Source: Saprospira sp. CCB-QB6 (GTDB lineage Bacteria > Bacteroidota > Bacteroidia > Chitinophagales > Saprospiraceae). Taken from it: DNA of 64,000 nucleotides. The position numbers and the translations under genes are program-made. The notes under the pieces are model-generated. The model was not told the DNA's origin, made no database searches, and saw nothing but the letters and a program-made list of their open reading frames with translations. Where the stretch lies: positions 1,515,886 through 1,579,885 of the forward strand of contig NZ_CP116808.1 in the NCBI RefSeq assembly GCF_028464065.1, written 5' to 3'. This document shows positions 57,194 through 64,000 of this stretch, one piece after another. Positions within the stretch are counted from its first letter, which is position 1; each line of letters starts with the position of its first letter.

Positions 57194-57324
57194 GGGGCCC
57201 GCGGCCGGCTAGGCTCCGCCTAGGTCGGCCGCCGCTATGCTGCGGGGCTCACAGGTCTGTTCGGCCCTGCGCGGGCTTCGCCCGCTGGGTCTGGCCTGCG
57301 GCCACCCCTCCGCAGCGCTGGGCC
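57194..57324 (+). repeat. GC-rich modular repeat, copy 22
   Basis: T6-GGGGCCCGCGGCC, CTAGGCTCCGCCTAGG hairpin, GCCGCTATGCTGCGGGGCTC, GTTCGGCCCT, hairpin GCGGGCTTCGCCCGC, GGTCTGGCCTGCGGCC, CCGCAGCGCTGGGCC. Its translated frame artificially extends mfd. Confidence 0.85.
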
Positions 57325-57386
57325 AATACAAAACTGGCCCAAGACCAAAACAAAATGCTTATTCCTGTTTTTATTCGCAAAGCGTT

Positions 57387-57394
57387 TATCTTTG
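57387..57394 (+). promoter_or_regulatory. -7 element directly at the mfd start
   Basis: TATCTTTG ends 4 nt before the ATG at 57399. The predicted start of transcription falls at or next to the start codon, which implies a leaderless or near-leaderless mRNA if the promoter is real. No TTTG is at the -33 position. Confidence 0.35.
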
Positions 57395-57398
57395 TATC

Positions 57399-60300
57399 AT
57401 GAATTTTAAGACCTTACTCCAAGCCTATCGCAAGTCAGAAAAACTCAGCGATATTTGTCAAACTCTCCAAAAAAAGGAGGGCCAAAAGCTACAACTCAAG
57501 GGCCTTTATGGCTCCCAAAAAGCCTTTTTCCTCTACGCCCTTTATCAAAAAACAGAACGGCCACTACTCGTTCTAGCCAATGATAAAGAAGAGGCCGCCT
57601 ACCTGCAAGCCGATCTACAAAACATCAGTGAAAGAGAGGAGATTCTCTTTTTCCCCGACTCTTTCCGCAGACCCCAAGGCTTTGACAAACTAGACCGCGC
57701 CAGCGTTTTGCAAAGAACCGAGGCCGTGAGTAAGCTGCTCGACCAAAACAGTATCCCCCCTTTTATGGTCTCTTATCCAGAAGCCATTTTTGAACAGGTC
57801 GTGGCCCCCGAACAACTAGCCGAAAATGCCATCAAAATTAAGGTGGGCGAAGAGTTAGACCGTAAGTTCTTAGTAGAAATTCTCACCGAATACGGCTTTA
57901 ATTATGTCGATTTTGTGTACGAACCCGGTCAATATGCCCTGCGTGGCGGCATTATCGATATCTTCTCTTATGGACACGAACTCCCCTATCGGGTAGAGCT
58001 CTTTGATGAAGAGGTAGAAAGCATCCGCTCTTTCGATCCTAGCTCTCAACTCTCTACCAAAAAAATGGCCTTTGTTACTATTGTGCCCAATGTCAATACC
58101 CAGTTTAAGAAGGAACAAAAAACAGATCTCTTTAGCATCCTCCCCCAAGAGGTCCTCCTCTGCGTAGAGGATGTACAGCTTTTGTTAGACCGCTTACAAG
58201 ACTGCTTTGAAAAAGCCCAACTCCTCTCTGCCCAACTCCAAGAACAACAACAGTTCGAAAGAGTGGAAGAAATTGGCCTACTCAATGAAGAAGCCTTTGT
58301 TTTTCCCCGCCATATTATGGAGCAACTAGCCGATAAACGCTTGCTAGAGTTTTCTAACACGGCTTATTATAAACAATCTCCTAGCTTTAGCTTTTTGGGT
58401 AGCCTACAGCCCCCCTTTAGCAAAAACTTTGAGCGCCTGATTGAGCAACTTAGAGAAAATACCCAACAGGGAATTACCAATTGCATCTTGGCCGAAAACC
58501 CCAAACAGATCGAACGCTTTTACAGCATTTTTGAAGATCTACGCGCCCATGTCCAATGGCACCCCATCCAAAAAACCGTGCATAAAGGCTTTGTAGACCA
58601 AGAGCTCAAGATTGCCTGCTATACCGATCACGAAATCTTTGAGCGCTTCCATAAATACAAAACGAGAAGAGGCTTTGATCGCAATATGGCCCTAAAGATG
58701 AAGGCCATCAACGAACTGCAACCTGGCGATTATGTCACGCATATTGACCATGGAGTGGGCAAGTTTGCTGGCCTCCAAAATATTGAGATTAACGGCAAAC
58801 AACAGGAGTCGGTTAAATTGGTCTATGATGGCGGAGATATTCTCTATGTCAGCATTCAATCCCTACACAAAATCTCTAAATATGTGGGCAAAGACGGCAA
58901 GCCGCCTTCGGTCCACAAATTAGGCAGTAATGCCTGGGCCAATACCAAGAAAAAGACTAAGAAGAAGATTAAGGAATTGGCCTTTGACCTCATTAAGCTC
59001 TACGCCAAACGAAAATCTACCCAAGGTATTCAGTTCCCCCCCGATGGCTATTTGCAAAATGAACTAGAGGCTTCTTTTATCTATGAAGATACGCCCGATC
59101 AAGCCAAAGCCACCGAGGCCGTCAAAGAAGATATGATGAAGCCCTACCCTATGGACCGCCTCATTTGTGGCGATGTGGGCTTTGGCAAAACAGAGATTGC
59201 CGTTCGCGCCGCCTTTAAGGCCGTGGTGGCCGGCAAACAGGTAGCTATTTTGGTCCCTACCACTATTCTCGCCCTCCAACATGCCCAAACCTTCAGAAAG
59301 CGATTGGGCCAATTTGATGTGCAGGTGGAGTATATCAACCGATTTAGAACCACCAAAGAGAAAAAGGAAATTTACGAGCGCCTCAAAGCAGGCAAAATTG
59401 ATATCCTGATTGGCACCCATGCCATCCTTAATAAGAAGGTCCAATTTGCCGATCTAGGCTTGCTCATTATTGATGAGGAACAAAAGTTTGGAGTGGCCTC
59501 CAAGGAGAAACTCCGCAATATGAAGGTCAATGTAGATACCCTGACCCTAACCGCCACGCCTATCCCCCGTACCTTACAGTTTTCCCTCATGGCCGCCCGA
59601 GATCTCTCGGTCATCAATACCCCGCCCCCTAACCGCCAACCTATTCACACGGAGCTGCGGACCTTTAATGCGGAGCTTATTCAAGAAGCCATTGAGCAGG
59701 AAGTTAGCCGAGGTGGACAGGTCTTTTTCATCCATAACCGAGTGAAAAGCCTAGAAGATATGGCCGCTATGCTCCGCCAAATGATGCCTAATCTCGATGT
59801 GGCCGTGGCCCATGGCCAAATGGAGCCCGCCCAACTCGAAAAGCGCCTGATGAACTTTATTCAGGGCTATAATGAGGTCCTTGTTTGTACCAATATTATC
59901 GAAACGGGCCTCGATATCGCCAATGCCAATACCATTATTATCAATAATGCCCACCATTTTGGCCTCAGCGATTTGCATCAGTTGAGGGGCCGAGTGGGCC
60001 GCTCCAACAAAAAGGCCTATTGCTACCTTTTGGCCCCTCCCCTTTCGGTCCTGAGCTCCGATTCTCGCAAGCGCCTACAAACCCTTGAGCAGTTTGCCGA
60101 ATTGGGCAGCGGGATCCATATTGCTATGCGCGATCTCGATATTCGGGGAGCTGGAAATATTCTGGGCGGCGAACAAAGCGGCTTTATTGTCAATATGGGC
60201 TATGAAACCTACCAAAAGATTCTGAATGAGACCATTCAGGAGCTCAAGCAGGGCGAGTACAAAGAACTCTTTAAGGAGGAGATGGAGAAAAAGCGGGAAT

Positions 60301-60767
60301 TTGTCCAGGATGTCATCATTGAGCTGGATGAAGAGATGCTGATTCCCTCCGATTATGTGCCCATTATCAGCGAACGCTTGGCCCTTTACCAAAAGATGGA
60401 TGAGCTAAACAATGAGGCCGATATTAAGTCCTTTAGCGAGAAGATGATTGACCGTTTTGGCCCCTTACCCGAACAGGTCAACCAGTTGTTTGAGGCCCTA
60501 CGCCTCCGCTGGATAGCCCGCTCTTTGGGCTTCGAGCGCCTGCACTTCAAGGGCAAAAAGCTCCGTTGCTACTTTATTAGTAAACAGGATTCGCCCTTTT
60601 ATGAAAGCGATTATTTCTTGCGCATTTTGGATTATATCCAGAAGCATAGCGACCACCGTTTTTTCCTCAAGCAAAGTCCCAAACACCTCATTCTCATCTG
60701 CGAGGGTTTGCGCAACCTCAAGGCAGCCAAATCTATCTTGAAGGAGTTGGCAGAGGCGGTAGATTAG
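57399..60767 (+). CDS. mfd: Transcription-repair coupling factor
   Basis: 1122 residues from ATG 57399 (MNFKTLLQAYRKSEKLSDIC). Removes stalled RNA polymerase from damaged DNA and recruits UvrAB. N-terminal UvrB-like region (YVDFVYEPGQYALRGGIIDI), polymerase-interaction domain (GDYVTHIDHGVGKFAGLQNI), helicase with Walker A CGDVGFGKTEIAVRAAFKA, DEEQ box LLIIDEEQKFGV, TLTATPIPRTLQFSLMAARD, motif VI QLRGRVGRSNKKAYCYLLAP and a C-terminal TRCF domain (about 1000-1090). The open frame from 57237 only translates GC-rich repeat 22. Confidence 0.97.
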   Translation: MNFKTLLQAYRKSEKLSDICQTLQKKEGQKLQLKGLYGSQKAFFLYALYQKTERPLLVLANDKEEAAYLQADLQNISEREEILFFPDSFRRPQGFDKLDRASVLQRTEAVSKLLDQNSIPPFMVSYPEAIFEQVVAPEQLAENAIKIKVGEELDRKFLVEILTEYGFNYVDFVYEPGQYALRGGIIDIFSYGHELPYRVELFDEEVESIRSFDPSSQLSTKKMAFVTIVPNVNTQFKKEQKTDLFSILPQEVLLCVEDVQLLLDRLQDCFEKAQLLSAQLQEQQQFERVEEIGLLNEEAFVFPRHIMEQLADKRLLEFSNTAYYKQSPSFSFLGSLQPPFSKNFERLIEQLRENTQQGITNCILAENPKQIERFYSIFEDLRAHVQWHPIQKTVHKGFVDQELKIACYTDHEIFERFHKYKTRRGFDRNMALKMKAINELQPGDYVTHIDHGVGKFAGLQNIEINGKQQESVKLVYDGGDILYVSIQSLHKISKYVGKDGKPPSVHKLGSNAWANTKKKTKKKIKELAFDLIKLYAKRKSTQGIQFPPDGYLQNELEASFIYEDTPDQAKATEAVKEDMMKPYPMDRLICGDVGFGKTEIAVRAAFKAVVAGKQVAILVPTTILALQHAQTFRKRLGQFDVQVEYINRFRTTKEKKEIYERLKAGKIDILIGTHAILNKKVQFADLGLLIIDEEQKFGVASKEKLRNMKVNVDTLTLTATPIPRTLQFSLMAARDLSVINTPPPNRQPIHTELRTFNAELIQEAIEQEVSRGGQVFFIHNRVKSLEDMAAMLRQMMPNLDVAVAHGQMEPAQLEKRLMNFIQGYNEVLVCTNIIETGLDIANANTIIINNAHHFGLSDLHQLRGRVGRSNKKAYCYLLAPPLSVLSSDSRKRLQTLEQFAELGSGIHIAMRDLDIRGAGNILGGEQSGFIVNMGYETYQKILNETIQELKQGEYKELFKEEMEKKREFVQDVIIELDEEMLIPSDYVPIISERLALYQKMDELNNEADIKSFSEKMIDRFGPLPEQVNQLFEALRLRWIARSLGFERLHFKGKKLRCYFISKQDSPFYESDYFLRILDYIQKHSDHRFFLKQSPKHLILICEGLRNLKAAKSILKELAEAVD

Positions 60768-60778
60768 GATATTGTTTT

Positions 60779-60919
60779 GGGGCCTCCGCTGCGGCTTCGC
60801 CTTGCGGCGCTACGCTTTGGGGCTCGCTCTTCGCTCGGCCCTGCGTCGCCTTCGGCTCCTTGGTCTGGCGCTACGCGCCACCCCACCGCATCGCTAGGCC
60901 TGCGGGCCTTCGGCCCTTT
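60779..60919 (+). repeat. GC-rich modular repeat, copy 23
   Basis: T-run-GGGGCCTCCGC, hairpin GCGGCTTCGCCTTGCGGCGC, GCTCGGCCCT, imperfect GTCGCCTTCGGCTCC, GGTCTGG, hairpin GCGCTACGCGC, CGCATCGCTAGGCC, closing GCGGGCCTTCGGCCC. Starts 12 bp after the mfd stop. Confidence 0.85.
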
Positions 60920-62074
60920 TAGCTGCAGCTTAAAAGCCGCAGGACCTGAAAACAAAAGCTATTCCCCAACCCTAAAAAAGCAGGGGCTTTTAAGCCGCTG
61001 CGGCGAGCAAGATGATGGCCCAACAAGATTGGCTGCGGCCTTTAGGCTGCAGGTACAGATAGTAGAGACTGTTTGAAATTTTTTGTGTGTGTCCTTTCCT
61101 GCCCCTAGGGCCTTGGCCCTAGGCTAAGGCTGGAGTCGCCCCCTCCTTCGAGGGGGCTTTTTCTTCCGCTTCGGTCAATTGTTATTGTAGGGAATGGGAT
61201 TGGGGCCAGCTAGAAGGCAAATCCCCTCCTGCGAGGGGGTTTTCTTTTTCCCTAAGGGAGGATTGGTATTTTATAGGACCTGTAGGTTGAAACCTACAGC
61301 AACAAAGGAAGCCATACTAAGCGCAGTAAAATGAGCCGAAGGTTAAAACCATCGGCCCATCACGACTTGTAATAAAAGCAAACAAGGGCTTTAGCCTGCT
61401 GGAGAGCTGTTTAAAATTTTGTGTCTACCCTTCTCTGCGCCTAGGGACAAGCCCCTAGGCTAACTTTTCAGACAGCCCTCCAAAGAGGGCCTTTGGATAA
61501 GGTTCTTCTTTGCTATAATCATTTAGCAAGACCGTGCATATCAGCCTTTGAGGCCCTCTAGGGCTGACTCCATTTGATTAGTCTAGGGCTTGTCCCTAGG
61601 CGATAATTGGCCTTTTATAATAACTGTAGGTTAAAACCTACAGCCAGATGGTATTGCTGCGCAATGATGTATGAATGAGGGTTAAAACCCTCATAAAATT
61701 AAACAGCCCAAATTTTATTCGGATACACAAAATCCTGAACAGTCTCTTACCCGACTTTACAAATGCCATTGCACAAATCCCCAGTAGCTCTCCTTCAAAT
61801 TATTTAGGAGGTTCTGCAGCCATGACCAAAGGCCCTAGGCTAGAATATATAGACCTGTGGGTTAAAACCCACAGCAAGAAGGGAGGCCATCTAAGCCCTA
61901 ATAAAATGGGCCGAAGGTTAAAACCTTCAGCCCATAACTAGAGGAGGATCAATTGACTAAGATGAGATAGATAAAAGGCCAAAAGATTTAAATCAATGCG
62001 GGTTTCAACCCGCATTTCATAAAAAATATTGCGGAGCAATACCTTGCTTGCTGTAGGTTTTAACCTACAGTATT
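60920..62074. repeat. Gene-free palindrome cluster
   Basis: No credible gene in about 1.15 kb. Dense small palindromes: CTGTAGGTTGAAACCTACAG (61280), GCCGAAGGTTAAAACCATCGGC (61335, written here as one 22-nt site with two mismatched ends; core GGTTAAAACC), CTGTAGGTTAAAACCTACAG (61624), TGAGGGTTAAAACCCTCA (61676), CTGTGGGTTAAAACCCACAG (61855), CGAAGGTTAAAACCTTCAG (61912), ATGCGGGTTTCAACCCGCAT (61996), CTGTAGGTTTTAACCTACAG (62051). Also CCTAGGG-type pairs (61100, 61440, 61595) and a longer module repeated at 61275-61365 and 61850-61940. A likely mfd terminator is within it. Confidence 0.85.
61137..61163 (+). terminator. Possible terminator downstream of mfd
   Basis: GCCCCCTC / GAGGGGGC stem with a CTTC loop, followed by TTTTTCTT; 370 bp after the mfd stop. 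Confidence 0.6.
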
Positions 62075-62194
62075 GGCCTAGCGATGTGCAGCAGTGCGGC
62101 GAAGCCGCAGACCGAGGCCGTCAGGCCGCAGGGCCGAGCGAACAGCGAGCTGCGGAACGTAGCGCCGCAAGGCGAAGCCGCAGCGGAGGCCCCC
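62075..62194 (-). repeat. GC-rich modular repeat, copy 24
   Basis: Reverse-oriented: GGCCTAGCGATG, GCGGCGAAGCCGC hairpin, CAGACC, GGCCGTCAGGCC, AGGGCCGAGC, hairpin GCCGCAAGGCGAAGCCGCAG, GGAGGCCCC. Runs straight into the A-run of the next terminator. Confidence 0.85.
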
Positions 62195-62233
62195 AAAAAA
62201 AACTGCCCCCACCCAAAAAGGGTGAGGACAGCG
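62194..62233 (-). terminator. Terminator of the right-edge surface protein gene
   Basis: Minus strand: CTGTCCTCACCC pairs with GGGTGGGGGCAG around TTTTT, then TTTTTTTT. Confidence 0.88.
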
Positions 62234-62274
62234 ACCGCAAAATAAAAGTCTGTACAGACTTGAGAACTACTCTT

Positions 62275-64000
62275 CTATTGCTTTTGGATCAATTGATCTT
62301 GGCCATTGATGCGGAGCAAATAGTGAGCTGCAGGGAAATTGCTAAGATCAAAGCTCATTTGTCCGGATGTGGGGGCATCGGCTTGAGTTTGTTCAATAAG
62401 CAATTGGCCTTGCATATTGTAGACCTGAAGATGCAGGTCTTGGGGTTGGCTTTGCTCAAAGCTGACAAAGTATTGGCCCTGGCTAGGGTTAGGAAATACC
62501 TTGAAGCTGCTGTTGAGCAATTCAAGTTGGCGAGTACTTGTGGGGGCTGAAATCATGGCCTCGCTGAGGTTCGTGATTACGGGCGCATTGAAATCAAAGT
62601 AGATCGCCGCCTTGTTGGGAATTACAGAGCCTAGGGGCAAGTTAGGATCTCTATTGATGCTATAGTTGATAAATCCGTGACTGCCGGGTTCATCGCTATT
62701 GGCATCGGCAAGATTGATATTATTGAAAGTAAACACGAGGATATTTCCGTTTTCAACCGTCATTGTAGCAGGATGAGAGAACTGCAAATTAGTTAGGCTA
62801 CTCACATCAAAGCTAGCATCTAGGGTATCGCGGACCACTACGGTATAAGCAGGGGCAGTACCTAGATTTTGGAAATGAATAGTATAGTCCAAAACATCAT
62901 CTTGTTCAAAGATTTCAGCTTGTCCGCGGGGGTCGCCAGAGCGAGTTGGGCGAAGAACAATCTCGTTAGGATCCCAAGATCCCACTACAACTAGGCTGTC
63001 CACATCTGTATTATTAGCGGGAGTAGCATCGCCAGAAATGGGGGTAATGGCTACGCTATTGGCTACTTGATTACCTAGGGCCACTGTAGTGGGGGTGCTT
63101 AGGTAGATGCGGATAAGTCCACATTCGCCAGCGCCCAAGTTATTGGCGGTAAAGGTAATATTGTTATTTACGGCATCATGAGCCGTCATCAAAGCATTGC
63201 TATAGCTATAATAGCCAGCATTGGTATAGTTCGGGTTTTGTGCTGTAGAGTTAAACTCTAGTTGGCTATCATAATCTACCGTGATCGTTGCATTTTGGGT
63301 CGTATTTCCATCATTGCAGTAGTAAACATAAGTATAGAGCAAGAAACCGGGCGTAGAAGTACTATAGTGGACCAAATTCACGCGCAAGTCATTAACGGGT
63401 GGATGAGTGACCACAAAGTCGTTTCCACCATAATAGCCTCCTACATTAGCGGCATTGACGTTAATATTGGCGGCGGGGCAAAGTTGGCTGCTTACGCCAT
63501 CGGGTAGAAGCTCTACAGTATAGTTTCCAGTTTGCGTTACGGTAAACTGATAGTAGCCGTATTGGTTCGTTGTTGTGATAATTCCAGCGGGTTGTAGGCG
63601 AACTAGGCGGAAGGCCTCGGCAGTACCTTGGGTACAAGTTCCGCCAGCGGTATTATCGGTTACTCGTCCAGCGATCATGATAGCACAGCTAGAATCTTGA
63701 TCGAGGAAGAACGTACGTGCAGTTTGGCAGCTATCATCGGTAATGGTTACCGTATAGACCCCAGAAGCGAGATTATTCAAGTTGGGGCCAGTGGCGCCAG
63801 TATTCCAAACAAACTGAGGATTGCTAAAGCCAGTGGGATTTAGGGCAATAGCTCCTAAAGAATCCACACAGTTAGCAGGCGTAAGGCTGGGGTTGATTGT
63901 TCCGCTACCGTTTACCATTAGGCTATCTAGATAAACGGAGCAGCCAGAGCTATCATAAACATAAACAGAGTAGAAACCTGGGGCTAGGTTGCTTTGGTCT
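62275..64000 (-). CDS. Large surface protein with SprB-like repeats and T9SS sorting domain, partial
   Basis: At least 575 residues are visible. The frame is open through the right edge (residues before the in-window Met read NLAPGFYSVYVYDSSGC), so the true start lies outside. Those residues and NLASGVYTVTITDDSCQTAR are SprB-type repeat ends, known from gliding adhesins. Then a carboxypeptidase-like segment (AGRVTDNTAGGTCTQG, GYYQFTVTQTGNYTVEL), a DUF7619-like domain (WDPNEIVLRPTRSGDPRGQA, LDYTIHFQNLGTAPAYTVVV) and a type A sorting domain (FKVFPNPSQGQYFVSFEQSQ, FPAAHYLLRINGQDQLIQKQ). Probably a T9SS-exported surface adhesin. Confidence 0.85.
   Translation of the reverse strand, partial: DQSNLAPGFYSVYVYDSSGCSVYLDSLMVNGSGTINPSLTPANCVDSLGAIALNPTGFSNPQFVWNTGATGPNLNNLASGVYTVTITDDSCQTARTFFLDQDSSCAIMIAGRVTDNTAGGTCTQGTAEAFRLVRLQPAGIITTTNQYGYYQFTVTQTGNYTVELLPDGVSSQLCPAANINVNAANVGGYYGGNDFVVTHPPVNDLRVNLVHYSTSTPGFLLYTYVYYCNDGNTTQNATITVDYDSQLEFNSTAQNPNYTNAGYYSYSNALMTAHDAVNNNITFTANNLGAGECGLIRIYLSTPTTVALGNQVANSVAITPISGDATPANNTDVDSLVVVGSWDPNEIVLRPTRSGDPRGQAEIFEQDDVLDYTIHFQNLGTAPAYTVVVRDTLDASFDVSSLTNLQFSHPATMTVENGNILVFTFNNINLADANSDEPGSHGFINYSINRDPNLPLGSVIPNKAAIYFDFNAPVITNLSEAMISAPTSTRQLELLNSSFKVFPNPSQGQYFVSFEQSQPQDLHLQVYNMQGQLLIEQTQADAPTSGQMSFDLSNFPAAHYLLRINGQDQLIQKQ

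Noticed and set aside
57237-57398. 54-residue N-terminal extension of mfd
   Set aside because: It is translated GC-rich repeat copy 22; family similarity starts at the ATG at 57399.

Overview
The window reads as chromosomal DNA of a Bacteroidota bacterium, most likely a Saprospira-like member of the Saprospiraceae. The genus is an inference from gene content and repeat style; no database was searched. Evidence for the phylum: three cell-surface proteins ending in type IX secretion (T9SS) sorting domains, the T9SS protein PorQ, an LpxC-FabZ fusion, a short 290-residue primary-type sigma factor, and several promoters of the Bacteroidota form TTTG-N19/20-TAnnTTTG. The gene content is mostly housekeeping.

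Layout. 1-4.0 kb: end of a DUF4384-like gene, a T9SS beta-propeller protein, an ECF sigma factor with a small putative anti-sigma gene, a small secreted protein. 4.4-7.4 kb: fumC, then an intact IS3-family element. 7.4-10.6 kb: a second ECF sigma factor, a degenerate receiver protein, a 49-residue membrane protein, nadC, a DUF983 protein. 10.7-15.8 kb: four poorly characterised proteins, including a secreted tail-fibre-like protein. 16-23.2 kb: a DNA-metabolism block (recN, an SF1 helicase, a DEDDh exonuclease, an ABC-ATPase/TOPRIM-like nuclease that may be a defence gene). 23.3-30.2 kb: a DegQ-type protease, then an envelope block (ABC ATPase, lpxA, lpxC-fabZ, porQ, a YwqK-like lipoprotein). 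30.5-31.2 kb: a tRNA locus with two identical tRNA-Gly(GCC) genes on either side of a tRNA-Leu(UAA) interrupted by a 344-nt group I intron. 31.6-49.5 kb: a lamin-tail surface protein, sigma factor, bioD, TPR protein, thiH, glnS, a DUF5916 outer-membrane protein, a hydrolase/MoxR pair, an inositol-monophosphatase-like enzyme, serS. 50-60.8 kb: rho with a repetitive disordered insert, rpmH-rnpA-yidD, two lipoproteins, a LysM glucosaminidase, an RDD protein, mfd. 60.8-62.3 kb: a palindrome-rich gene-free stretch. Right edge: a T9SS/SprB-like protein running off the window.

Most striking is the repetitive fraction between genes. I count 24 copies of a GC-rich modular element of about 120-230 bp, roughly one per 2.7 kb, in both orientations. 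Short constant blocks (GCTCGGCCCT, GGTCTG, CATCCCTCAGCC or its variants) separate hairpins whose arms differ from copy to copy but nearly always remain self-complementary. That is visible covariation, as expected of a structured RNA or a single-stranded DNA fold under selection. A second family of small palindromes keeps a GGTTTTAACC/GGTTAAAACC core while its outer arms covary, and is nested inside some GC-rich copies. Two tandem arrays (12 units of exactly 41 bp with a covarying hairpin; five 83-bp units made of 42+41 bp halves) each lie between inverted copies of the GC-rich element. The intron-bearing tRNA-Leu and this hairpin-swapping repeat system are the best candidates for undescribed biology here.
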